From assembly GCA_903861005.1 (NCBI GenBank), contig CAIOSP010000009.1, forward strand, positions 122,692 through 186,691: a stretch of 64,000 bases of DNA. The letters are read 5' to 3'. Below, in pieces: positions 1 through 7,926 of this stretch. A model generated the notes under the pieces. The model saw only the letters and a program-made list of their open reading frames with translations, was not told the origin of the DNA and searched no databases. The translations under genes and the position numbers were made by a program. The stretch's first letter is position 1; each line of letters starts with the position of its first letter. The DNA is from an uncultured Pseudomonadota bacterium. Lineage in GTDB: Bacteria > Myxococcota_A > UBA796 > GCA-2862545.

Positions 1-915
1 TTCGCCGTGCCGCTCCCGATCGACGAGAACGCGTTCGTCGCGGCCATCGCACGCCTGACGAAGCAGCGGGCGCGGCGTCCCGCGCGCGTTGTGCTCATCG
101 ACGATGATCCCGAGTTTGGGGAGGGCTCGCGCCTGCTCTTCGCGAAGCACGGTCTGACCCTGATCTACCTGCCCAGCGCGGCCGGCCTGGTGCAGCGGCT
201 CGACGAGATCCGCCCTGATTTGATCGTCGCCGACGTGGTGCTGCCGATCATCTCCGGGATCGAGATCTGCCGTCAGGTGCGCGCCGCGCCTGACTGGTCG
301 ACCGTGCCGGTGCTGCTCACGACCACGCAGGACACGCCGTCGCTGCGCGTGGCCGCGTACCGTGCTGGCGCCGACGGCGTGCTCAACCGTCCGCTCCAGG
401 ACGACGAGTTCGTCACCCGCGTGCTCACCACCATCGAGCGCATGCGCGCCCTGCGTGAGACCGACCCAACCGGCGCGCTCACCCGCGCGGCCTTCCTCTC
501 CGCCACGCGCGACGCCTTCGGCGACGGGCAGAAGGCGCTCGCCGGCGCCTTGTTCGACGTGGACTTCTTCCACGAGATCAACAGCGCCTATGGCATCGCC
601 GCGGGCGACCGAGTGCTGTCCGGCGTGGTCGCGTCGATCGTCGACGTGCTCGCCGACGACGCGATCGTCGGGCGCTGGGGCTCCGACCAGATCGCCGTGT
701 CGATCCCGGGCGAGTCCCGCAGCGGCGCCATCACCCGCCTGACGCGCGTGGCGCAGAAGATCCGCGCGATGACCTTCCAGTCTGGGTCGGGCAAGCGCTT
801 TCAGGTGTCGGTACAGTTGGGCGTGAGCGCGACCGATCGCACCGGCGCCAACCTGGAGACGCTGCTGCGCGAGGTCGAGACCAACCTGCGCACCGCCAAG
901 AAGGCCCGCGGCTGA
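1..915 (+). CDS. Receiver plus degenerate GGDEF protein (5' partial)
   Basis: Two-component-type protein, cut by the window edge. The frame stays open to base 1, and the first 20 or so residues after a GTG at 7 look like the last helix of another receiver domain, so the real protein is probably longer and multi-receiver. Counting from that GTG, a CheY-like receiver spans about residues 26-148, with acidic residues DDD 32-34 and phospho-acceptor Asp76; the conserved Lys of the KP motif is Arg128. A GGDEF-like domain follows (about 155-300), but its signature reads GSDQI at 225-229 and no RxxD inhibitory site is seen. It is therefore unlikely to make c-di-GMP and may bind nucleotide or protein only. 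A hairpin follows the stop. Confidence 0.8.
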   Translation, partial: FAVPLPIDENAFVAAIARLTKQRARRPARVVLIDDDPEFGEGSRLLFAKHGLTLIYLPSAAGLVQRLDEIRPDLIVADVVLPIISGIEICRQVRAAPDWSTVPVLLTTTQDTPSLRVAAYRAGADGVLNRPLQDDEFVTRVLTTIERMRALRETDPTGALTRAAFLSATRDAFGDGQKALAGALFDVDFFHEINSAYGIAAGDRVLSGVVASIVDVLADDAIVGRWGSDQIAVSIPGESRSGAITRLTRVAQKIRAMTFQSGSGKRFQVSVQLGVSATDRTGANLETLLREVETNLRTAKKARG

Positions 916-919
916 CCAG

Positions 920-941
920 CTGGCCTCCACGGAGAGGCCGG
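920..941 (+). terminator. Hairpin after receiver/GGDEF gene
   Basis: Inverted repeat GGCCTC-cacgga-GAGGCC, extended by a G-T and a C-G pair to 8 pairs, starting 5 bases after the stop codon. A short T run (cgcttttcc) follows about 7 bases later. It fits an imperfect intrinsic terminator. Confidence 0.4.
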
Positions 942-1052
942 GACCCGCTTTTCCAACAGCTTACACAAGGGTTGGCGCGCGCGTGGACAGTGGGCGTCGG
1001 CCTGGTGCAACGCACACTCTCCGGGAATTCACGTCCCGGGTCGGAGCTGTCC

Positions 1053-2161
1053 GTGCGCCCTCACCTCGCCCTGCTGATCGCCCTGACCGCCGGGGCTCGG
1101 ACTACGACCTCTTCGACCCGTCTGGCCTGGTGAGCTGGGGCGACACACCCTCGCTGGAGACGCCACGCCGCACCGACGTCGTCGTCCAGCAGATGCCCGA
1201 CAAGGTCGACGTGCTGTGGATCATCGACAACTCCGGCTCCATGTCGCAGGAGCAGGAGAAGATCGCGACCCAGTTCGACGCCTTCGCCCAGTTCTTCATC
1301 GGCTCGGGCCGGGACTGGCACTTGGGCGTGATCACGACCGACGCGGATGATGGACTTCAGATCGGCCTTCTTCGTCAGGTCGCGGGCATGCACTACCTGA
1401 CCGCCGACACGCCCCACCCGCAGGAGATCTTCGCCCAGATGGCGCGGATCGGCACCTGGGGCTCGTCCGACGAGAAGGGCCTGCAGACCATGTGGAACGC
1501 GGTGACGTTGGCGTCTCCGCAGCACCAGACCTGGAACGCCAGCTTCCTGCGGGATGACGCGTCGCTGCACATCGTCATCGTGGGCGACGAGGACGACCAG
1601 AGCGACCGCGCCACCGTCGGGTATGGCAGCATGCTGCACGCGCTCAAGCCCAACGCGGACACGCCCGTCACGTTCAACGCGATCGTCGGCCCCCAGCCCA
1701 ACGGCTGCCGCGGCGCCACCGGCGACGCCGCGCCCGGCGACCGCTTCATCGAGGTGGCGCAGGACGTGGGCGGCCAGATCTACTCGATCTGCCAGGACGG
1801 CTGGGTCCCCGTGCTGCAGGCGCTGGGCCTCGCCGCCACCGGCATGCGTGAGGAGTACTTCCTCTCCGAGCTGCCGGTGCCGGGCACCATCGACATCCTC
1901 GTGCAGGACCGCCAGCGCGCGTCGCACGGCGGGGACGTCGACAGCGTAGATGCGGGCACGCCCATCGCGGACGCGTGAGCGGAGCGTGCCTTCGACCACT
2001 GCTTCACCTTTGACCACGACTCGGTCCGGAACAGCATCCGCAGGATCGGCTGGATGCCCAGTCCCAAGTCCAAGATCTCGATCACGTACGCCCTGCTCAA
2101 GGCCGCCAACGAGCAGGGCGGCTACGCGGCCGACACCGACCTGGACACCGACGCGCCGTAG
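1053..2161 (+). pseudogene. vWA-domain lipoprotein with two reading-frame lesions
   Basis: A GTG at 1053 with GGAG 6 bases upstream begins a lipoprotein signal peptide (MRPHLALLIALTAG), but the frame then runs into TGA at 1131. The downstream frame (SDYDLFDP...) is off by one base: one extra base in the run at 1092-1096 would give LTAGC-SDYDLFDP, a normal lipobox. The main body, open to 1975, carries a von Willebrand A domain with MIDAS motif DNSGS. An in-frame TGA at 1976 is followed by 60 clearly coding codons to TAG at 2161 (FDHCFTFDHDSVRNSI, ITYALLKAANEQ), matching the C-terminal strand region usual in such myxobacterial vWA lipoproteins. It is either a decaying gene or a real gene with sequence errors. 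Confidence 0.7.
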
Positions 2162-2168
2162 CCTGCGG

Positions 2169-3602
2169 TCAGTCCGCGCCGCCGAGCCGCGCGAACAGCT
2201 GGGACACGGCCTCGTCGGGCGGGACGGTCAGCGCGCGCGCCTCGGCGTCCGCCGCTGACTTGGCGAGCGCGTCGAGCGACGCCAGCTCGGCCGCGTCGGT
2301 CACGGGCGCGCCGTTCGCCTCGTTCGGGTCCGCCTTCAGGTCGTAGCGCAGGGACTTGCCGTCCATGCGAACGAGCTTGAGGCCGGCAGAGGGCCAGATG
2401 GCGACGGCATCCTTCATCCAAGCGTTGGCCGCGCGCCCGCCCTCGTCAAAGGACATAGACTGCACGGGCGACGGCGGGTCTGGGAGCTTGCCGTCACGCG
2501 CCAGGTAGAACGCGCCGGTGGTCGACATCACGTCCGGCAGCTTGAGCGTGCCCTTCTGGGTGGAGTCGAGCATCAAGAACGGCACGCGGGCCACGGACTC
2601 CCAAGGCACGCCGTTGTGGCGCAGCGAGTCGTGATCGCCCAGGTTCTCACCATGCGTGCCGGTGACGATCACGCGCAGGCCGTGCTTGCCGAGCTGGAAG
2701 CGCTCGATGACGCGGGCCACGTTGCCCACGACGGCGTCGTCCACGAACACGCCGTGGTCGTAGCCGTTGGTGACCCGCGCCAGGTACTCGGACTTCGCCG
2801 GACCCTGCAGGGCGCCCGCGAGGAATTTGGTGGCGTCGACCGACGCGCCCTCGGGCCCGTCGAAGTTGACGGCGCCCTGCAGCTTGGCCCAATCCACCTT
2901 GCCGAGGATCTCCGGGTACGGGTCGTGCGCGTCGAACAGGTTGAGCACCAGGAAGGTGGGACGCTTGGGGTCGACCTGCGCGATCAGGTAGCGCAGCATC
3001 TTCACCACGCCTTCGGCGCGGTACTCGCTGGTGAGGCCTTCCGCGACGCGCACCTCGTGGAACCCGCGCTGCAGGCCGGTGGGCTCACCCAAGAACGGGC
3101 TCGCAGAGATCAGCACCGTCTGGTAGCCGCGCGTGGACATCTCCTGCGCCAGCGTAGGAAGGGCCGGGTCGAGGTGCGCGCCGCGCGTGACCAGGCCGTG
3201 CTTATCCGGGTCCAAGCCCGTGAAGATCGACGCCTGGGCCGGGAGCGACCACGTGGCCGGCGCGTAGGCCTGGCAGGAGACCACAGCACCCTTGTCGCGC
3301 AGCGCGTCGAGCGCGGGCGTGTTCGGGCGGTCGCCGCCGCACAGGTGCGTGTGATCCGCGCGCACGGAGTCGAGCAGGATCAGCACGATCATGCCGGGCT
3401 GATCGGCAGGGAGCTGGTCCACCGTCGGGCCGTCGACCTTGTCGGTGGTGATGCGCGGCGAGCCTTCGGGGATCTCGCCCGCCGCCAGATGGGGCATGCC
3501 CGGCTGCGTGAGCTGGCGGTTGCGCTTCCGCGGCGACGTGAAGTCGAACATGCCGCAGCCCACAAGACTACACAGCGCGAGGGTCGCGATCAGCCGACGC
3601 AT
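2169..3602 (-). CDS. Sulfatase/alkaline-phosphatase-superfamily lipoprotein
   Basis: 477 aa from the ATG at 3602, preceded by GGAG. An in-frame extension upstream is not needed, because this ATG starts a lipoprotein signal (MRRLIATLALCSLVGC). The sulfatase/phosphatase fold is shown by the metal Asp in ILLDSVRADH, the nucleophile loop ATWSLPAQASIFTGL, and VTGTHGENLGDHD near the metal-binding end. The loop has Ser with a Gln where true sulfatases have the CxPSR Arg, closer to the TWTLPSHASLLTG type, so a phospho-ester hydrolase or transferase is as likely as a sulfatase. It is anchored at the envelope. The substrate is unknown. Confidence 0.8.
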   Translation of the reverse strand: MRRLIATLALCSLVGCGMFDFTSPRKRNRQLTQPGMPHLAAGEIPEGSPRITTDKVDGPTVDQLPADQPGMIVLILLDSVRADHTHLCGGDRPNTPALDALRDKGAVVSCQAYAPATWSLPAQASIFTGLDPDKHGLVTRGAHLDPALPTLAQEMSTRGYQTVLISASPFLGEPTGLQRGFHEVRVAEGLTSEYRAEGVVKMLRYLIAQVDPKRPTFLVLNLFDAHDPYPEILGKVDWAKLQGAVNFDGPEGASVDATKFLAGALQGPAKSEYLARVTNGYDHGVFVDDAVVGNVARVIERFQLGKHGLRVIVTGTHGENLGDHDSLRHNGVPWESVARVPFLMLDSTQKGTLKLPDVMSTTGAFYLARDGKLPDPPSPVQSMSFDEGGRAANAWMKDAVAIWPSAGLKLVRMDGKSLRYDLKADPNEANGAPVTDAAELASLDALAKSAADAEARALTVPPDEAVSQLFARLGGAD

Positions 3603-3660
3603 GGGGGTTCTCCGGAGCGCGCGCGAGCGTATCCGATCGTTACGTTTGTCGTCGTGCAGA

Positions 3661-4299
3661 TCATGCGCCGCGGGCCTCGTCGACGCCGTCCTCGCCCTTG
3701 AGGCGGATGCGGCTGGACTGGTCCGGGTACTTCCCCGAGATCCCCGTGTAGAACGCGCGGATGCGGTCCATGTCCTGGGACAGGTCGCCCGACGGGACGA
3801 ACGCCGGACCAAAGCCCGCGCGCTTGCGTCGGTAGTCCAGGAAGCCCAGGATGATCGGCACGCCCGCGTCGTGGGCCATGTGGTAGAAGCCCGACTTCCA
3901 GTAGTCCCGGTAGGCGCGGGTGCCCTCGGCGGGCACCATCAGCAGCAGCCTCGGCTCCGACTCGAACCGCTCCACCACCGCAGTGACCAAGCCCTGGTTG
4001 CGGCTGCGGTCGACCGAGATGCCGCCCAGCAGCTTGAGCAGCGGCCCCAGCGGCCCCTGGAACAGCGCGTCCTTCCCCAGCCACTGGATGGACACGCCGT
4101 AGGTCCAGCCTGCGAGCAGCGCGAACCAGAAGTCCCAGTTGCTGGTGTGGGGCGCGGCGATCAGCACCGCCTTGGACGTCGCGGGCAGCTCACCCTCGAT
4201 GTCCCAACCCCACGCGCGCAGCACGATCGAGCCCGCCCATCGGCTCACGCCCCAGCACTTCGGAAAGTCGTGTTGGACAGGAGGAAGCCAAGCCATCAT
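3661..4299 (-). CDS. PlsC-like lysophospholipid acyltransferase
   Basis: About 212 aa. It shows the glycerolipid acyltransferase signature HTSNWD (HX4D, catalytic His and Asp) and the PAEGTR block (motif III, phosphate binding). It should transfer an acyl chain from acyl-ACP or acyl-CoA to a lysophospholipid or related alcohol at the inner membrane. The length fits the short bacterial members (1-acylglycerol-3-phosphate acyltransferase-like). ATGs at 4299 and 4296 and a GTG at 4302 are all possible starts; the Shine-Dalgarno signal does not decide. It lies between two lipoprotein genes on the same strand with a 58-base gap to the sulfatase-like gene. Confidence 0.85.
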   Translation of the reverse strand: MMAWLPPVQHDFPKCWGVSRWAGSIVLRAWGWDIEGELPATSKAVLIAAPHTSNWDFWFALLAGWTYGVSIQWLGKDALFQGPLGPLLKLLGGISVDRSRNQGLVTAVVERFESEPRLLLMVPAEGTRAYRDYWKSGFYHMAHDAGVPIILGFLDYRRKRAGFGPAFVPSGDLSQDMDRIRAFYTGISGKYPDQSSRIRLKGEDGVDEARGA

Positions 4300-4318
4300 C
4301 ACCCCACCGAGACCGGAC

Positions 4319-5575
4319 CTATGGCGCCACCACGCTCACGGCGCGTGTCAGCCCGGTGACCAGCCCGTATCCATCCACCGCCTGAAAGGTCAGTAGGTGG
4401 GTGCCCAACGACAGCGGGACCTCGGCGACGACATGCCCGGCGGAGTCGACGCCCACGTCCATCAGCTCGCCCAGGAGGTCGGAGGTGACGCGCAGGCGCA
4501 GCTCCGTGCTGGGCGAGACCGAGTCGGTCAGCGTGGCGTCGACCCTCAGCGGCGCAGGCCAGACCAGCACGTCTCCTTCGGACGGGCCGCCCAACACGAG
4601 CGTCGGCGGATCGTCCACGCGCACGGCGACGCTCGCGTCCCTCGTAACTCCGCCGTCATCGGTGGCGGAGAGCGTCAGGGTGTGGTCGCCCTTCGACAGG
4701 TGGACGCCGGTCAGGGCTACGGCGCCGAGCGCGTCGGGGGTCGGTGTGCCCAGAGGGCCGTCTCGATCGCTCGACCAAGTCGCGACCAGCGCCTCCGGCG
4801 CCGTGACCGAGTCCAACACCACCCCGAGCAGATCGAGCGGCGCGCCGGTCGCCACGACCACGTCCTGGGTGGGCGCGTCGATCCGCACCGTCGGCGCCAG
4901 GTTGGGCGGCCCCACGTGCAGGGCGACCGAGGCGCGCGTGAGCAGGTTGTCGGCGTCGCGCGCGCTCAGGGTCAGCGTGTGCGAGCCCTCGGGCAGCAGC
5001 ACCGTGCCGCGCAGGCGGCCCTCTGGGTCCGGCACGGTCGGCCCGTCGAGGGGGCCCGTCACGTCGGACGACCACGACAGGGTCAGCGCCTCAAGCGTGC
5101 CGTCCTCGTCGCCGACGACCGCCTCCACGGTGACCGGCGTCTCGGCGTAGACGTGGGCGTCGGTCCGCGGCAGGAGGGTCACGGTCGGCGCGATCACGTC
5201 GCGCACGAGGACGTCCTGGGTCACCACGCGCTGAAAGCCCGCGACGTCCTTCACCAGCATGCGGATCCGGGTCACGGTCGGGTCGACCTCGCCCACGCAG
5301 AGCGTCTCGCCCGTGCCCTTGGACGCGAACCCCTGGCACGCGTCCGTCCAGCCGTTGTCGGCGGCCGTGCCAAACGACCACACCACGAACAGGTTCTCCG
5401 GCGGATCCTCGGTGTCATTGACCCGGCCGAGCAGCTCGATCCGGCCGGCGGGGACGATCGCGCCGTCCGACGGGGAGAGCACCGAGCCGGTGGGCGCGTC
5501 CTCGGGCCGAGACACGTCGGTCCAGGGAGAGCAGCCCGACAGCAGCGCCACCAGCAGGGAGAGTCGACGGAGCAT
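4319..5575 (-). CDS. Lipoprotein with Ig/PKD-like repeats
   Basis: 418 aa from the ATG at 5575, which has GAGG 9 bases upstream and starts directly at a lipoprotein signal (MLRRLSLLVALLSGC). After it come four repeated beta-sandwich modules of about 95 residues. Each begins with a P-T-V hydrophobic strand and ends with a GSHTLTLSARD or GDHTLTLSATD type strand, as in Ig-like and PKD/cadherin-like surface domains. No catalytic motif is visible. It is probably an outer-membrane-anchored surface or scaffold protein. Function is unknown. Confidence 0.8.
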   Translation of the reverse strand: MLRRLSLLVALLSGCSPWTDVSRPEDAPTGSVLSPSDGAIVPAGRIELLGRVNDTEDPPENLFVVWSFGTAADNGWTDACQGFASKGTGETLCVGEVDPTVTRIRMLVKDVAGFQRVVTQDVLVRDVIAPTVTLLPRTDAHVYAETPVTVEAVVGDEDGTLEALTLSWSSDVTGPLDGPTVPDPEGRLRGTVLLPEGSHTLTLSARDADNLLTRASVALHVGPPNLAPTVRIDAPTQDVVVATGAPLDLLGVVLDSVTAPEALVATWSSDRDGPLGTPTPDALGAVALTGVHLSKGDHTLTLSATDDGGVTRDASVAVRVDDPPTLVLGGPSEGDVLVWPAPLRVDATLTDSVSPSTELRLRVTSDLLGELMDVGVDSAGHVVAEVPLSLGTHLLTFQAVDGYGLVTGLTRAVSVVAP

Positions 5576-5664
5576 GCGCGCGGACCTCACCCGCCTAACC
5601 TAGCCGCCGGACGATCGACCCGCCTGCCCTTGCTGCCCCGGGCGCGCTCGCCTACCTTGCCGAG

Positions 5665-6363
5665 ATGGACAGCAACCCTCCCCACCCCGCCGTAGAACTC
5701 GCCCGCGAAGCCCTCCGCGAGGGCCGTGCACAGGACGCGCTCGACCTGGTGCGCGGCGTCGACGCCCCCGACACGCCCTGGATCCGGGCCGTCGCCAGCG
5801 CCACCCTGGGCGATCCAGTGCGCGTGCACCTCGCCATCCGAGACCTGAACCGCACCGCCGCGTGGCCCGACGAGCCCACGCACGACGTCGCGCGGGCGTT
5901 CGCGGCCGCCGTCTGCGAGGGCGCGCCAGAGACCGCCGCGTGGCGCGTGTTGGCCACTGCCGTGCTCGCCCTGCTCGACGCCGCGCCTCCGACGACCGAC
6001 CTGCACCTGGCCTGGGAGATCGCCGCGCGAGACGCGGATCGCGCGACCGGGCCGGAGCGTGCCCGGCTGATCGTGCTGCTGGCAGCCCTGCGTCGGCGCA
6101 TGAAGCACCTGGACGCCGCCCGCGACCTGGCCCGTGGCGCCCAGGACGCCGCCATGTCCGCGATGGACGCCGACGCGTTCGTCGAGGCGTCCGCCCTGCT
6201 CGCGGACATCTGCACCGACGATGGCGACGCTCCGCTCGCCGAGGACGTCCGGCGCCACGCGCTGCGGCGGCTGGAGTTGGGCTGGGACGGGCGCACGCGC
6301 GCGCGGCTGTTGCACAAGCTTTGTCCAGACAATGTTGACACGGGCGTCAATACGGAGTGGTAA
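5665..6363 (+). CDS. Alpha-helical (TPR-like) hypothetical protein
   Basis: 232 aa, Ala/Leu/Arg/Asp rich and predicted all-helical, with paired-helix periodicity (LAREALREGRAQDALDLV at the start, LARGAQDAAMSAMDADAF later) resembling degenerate tetratricopeptide repeats. It has no signal peptide or membrane segment, so it is probably cytoplasmic. It ends in a TAA TAA double stop. I do not recognise a family. It is divergent from the Ig-like lipoprotein gene; the next plus-strand lipoprotein starts 29 bases after the stop, so the two may be co-transcribed. Confidence 0.6.
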   Translation: MDSNPPHPAVELAREALREGRAQDALDLVRGVDAPDTPWIRAVASATLGDPVRVHLAIRDLNRTAAWPDEPTHDVARAFAAAVCEGAPETAAWRVLATAVLALLDAAPPTTDLHLAWEIAARDADRATGPERARLIVLLAALRRRMKHLDAARDLARGAQDAAMSAMDADAFVEASALLADICTDDGDAPLAEDVRRHALRRLELGWDGRTRARLLHKLCPDNVDTGVNTEW

Positions 6364-6392
6364 TAAGACGGGCCTCGCCCTTTGGAGTGCAT

Positions 6393-7421
6393 ATGCGCCA
6401 CCCTCTCCTGCTCGCCCTCCTCCTCGTCGGCTGTGACAGCGGAACGGTCAAGATCGGCGAAGACCCGACCACCACGGACGACACCACCGACACGGACATC
6501 GGCGGGACGAACGACGGCGACACCGACGGCGGTGGTGGCGGAGGCAGCGGTGGCGGTGGCGGTGGCGGTGGCGGCGGAACCGACACGGACGGCGGCGGCG
6601 GCGGCGCCCCGACCTGCGCGCCGGGCGATGGCATCATCGGCGATCTGACCAAGGTCGGTCCGCACCCGTTCGCGGTCAACAAGGGCACCGTGAAGGGCCC
6701 CACCAGCTGCGACATGGACTGGTCGCGCTACGCCCCGACCGACGTCAACCCGGAGAACGAGGTCATTGTGCTCTCGCACGGCTTCGCGCGGGATCCGTCC
6801 AAGGTGGCTGACTGGGCACGCTACCTCGCGTCGTGGGGCTTTGAGGTCTACACCCCGGCGCTGTGTCACACGAGCCCGTTCGACACGGACCACGTGAAGA
6901 ACGGCCAGGACTTGGTGGCGTTCTCGGACACCCTCGCGAACGGACACCCCATCCTCTACATTGGCCACTCGGCGGGCGGCCTCGCGTCGACCCTGGCGGC
7001 CAAGGCGGACACCGACGCGATCGGCGCGTTCGGGCTGGATCTGGTCGACACCAGCAACCTGGCCAAGCAGGCCGCGCCCGGCCTGACCATCCCGCTGTGG
7101 GGCTTGCGTGGCGAGCCCGGCGCCTGCAACAGCTCCGGCAACGGCAAGGACGTGATCCTGCGCGCGCCGGACCACAAGCTGCACAAGATCACCGAGGCGT
7201 CTCACTGCGACTTCGAGAACCCGAAGGACAGCATCTGCAGCATCGCCTGCCCTGACCCGTTCAATGGCAAGTTCAACGACGGCGAGCAGCAGCGCGCCAT
7301 GCAGGCCATGATCGGCGGCTTCGTGCTCTACACGACGAAGGCGGATCTGGATGGCCTGAACTACTGGACGCCGGGCTGCCCCGAGTACGACGCGCTCATC
7401 GCCTCGGGTGTCATGCAGTGA
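6393..7421 (+). CDS. Alpha/beta-hydrolase lipoprotein
   Basis: 342 aa from the ATG at 6393, chosen because TTTGGAG lies just upstream and the lipoprotein signal (MRHPLLLALLLVGC) begins there. After the lipobox comes an Asp/Thr-rich then poly-Gly linker of about 60 residues. The catalytic part has VIVLSHGF (oxyanion strand), nucleophile elbow GHSAGG, and a late EASHCDFE supplying the likely His. The region resembles chlorophyllase/dienelactone-hydrolase-type esterases, including secreted polyester-hydrolase relatives. Two Cys near the end (SICSIAC) may form a disulfide. It is probably a surface-tethered esterase or lipase of unknown substrate. Confidence 0.8.
   Translation: MRHPLLLALLLVGCDSGTVKIGEDPTTTDDTTDTDIGGTNDGDTDGGGGGGSGGGGGGGGGGTDTDGGGGGAPTCAPGDGIIGDLTKVGPHPFAVNKGTVKGPTSCDMDWSRYAPTDVNPENEVIVLSHGFARDPSKVADWARYLASWGFEVYTPALCHTSPFDTDHVKNGQDLVAFSDTLANGHPILYIGHSAGGLASTLAAKADTDAIGAFGLDLVDTSNLAKQAAPGLTIPLWGLRGEPGACNSSGNGKDVILRAPDHKLHKITEASHCDFENPKDSICSIACPDPFNGKFNDGEQQRAMQAMIGGFVLYTTKADLDGLNYWTPGCPEYDALIASGVMQ
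6528..6606 (+). repeat. GGN triplet low-complexity tract
   Basis: GGC/GGT/GGA codon runs encode about 17 Gly (one Ser), then six more Gly after TDTD. They form the flexible linker between the lipid anchor and hydrolase domain of the surrounding lipoprotein. Such tracts are prone to length change. Confidence 0.85.
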
Positions 7422-7437
7422 TCGGCTGACGCCGATC
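7420..7437. terminator. Hairpin between convergent genes
   Basis: Perfect 7-bp stem GATCGGC-tgac-GCCGATC with a tetraloop, overlapping the hydrolase stop codon and lying 18 bases before the end of the convergent SRPBCC gene. There is no T run, so factor-independent activity is uncertain. Its place suits a bidirectional terminator. Confidence 0.4.
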
Positions 7438-7454
7438 GGCAGCCAACGCCGCGC

Positions 7455-7901
7455 TTACGCGGACGCCAGCAGCCGCGCGACGTAGCCCTGGATGCTGCCT
7501 TCCATGATCTTGGTGGCGACCGGGGCCAACGCCCGGGCGAGCAAGCCGGGGACCGGCACCTCGGTCTCGATGCGCTGCGTCCAGTGGACGTCGGCGCCTC
7601 CGTCTGCGCGCGCGACCACGCGGGCGCGGCCCTCGTTCACCATGTTGCCCTCGAGCGTGCGCCAGACGACCTCGTCGCCCTCGGTGCTGTAGCGGACGGT
7701 GTACTGGCCCGTAAAGCGCGCCACACCATGGTTCTGCTCTTGGAGCACAAACTTGAGCGTGTCGGCGCCGATCTTCTGGGCGCTCGTCGCCTCAGTCGTC
7801 GCCGCCGTGATCTTGTCCAGGTCGGCGATCGCCGCGCGCGTACGGACCGCGTCGACCTTGGAACGGAACACCTGCTTCACCTCACCGCCGAGCTTCGCCA
7901 C
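7455..7901 (-). CDS. SRPBCC/START-like protein
   Basis: 148 aa, no signal peptide. The pattern is that of the SRPBCC (polyketide cyclase/START-like) fold: an N-terminal strand (GEVKQVFRSKVDAVR), a central antiparallel sheet (ARFTGQYTVRYSTEGDEVVWRTLEG, then ADVHWTQRIETEVPVP) and a long C-terminal helix (GLLARALAPVATKIMEGSIQGYVARLL). Members bind hydrophobic ligands or act as lipid or coenzyme carriers. No specific ligand can be read. It lies 25 bases downstream of the cysteine desulfurase gene, probably in the same transcript. Confidence 0.75.
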   Translation of the reverse strand: MAKLGGEVKQVFRSKVDAVRTRAAIADLDKITAATTEATSAQKIGADTLKFVLQEQNHGVARFTGQYTVRYSTEGDEVVWRTLEGNMVNEGRARVVARADGGADVHWTQRIETEVPVPGLLARALAPVATKIMEGSIQGYVARLLASA

Positions 7902-7926
7902 GTCATCCTCCGGTTGAGCGCCCGCT

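Noticed and set aside
1976-1978. In-frame TGA of the vWA gene as a selenocysteine codon
   Set aside because: No SECIS-like hairpin is evident just after it, vWA lipoproteins have no known Sec, and the gene has another lesion at its lipobox.
6528-6606. Repetitive tract as a CRISPR or minisatellite
   Set aside because: It is a GGN codon run encoding a Gly linker in frame; there are no spacers.
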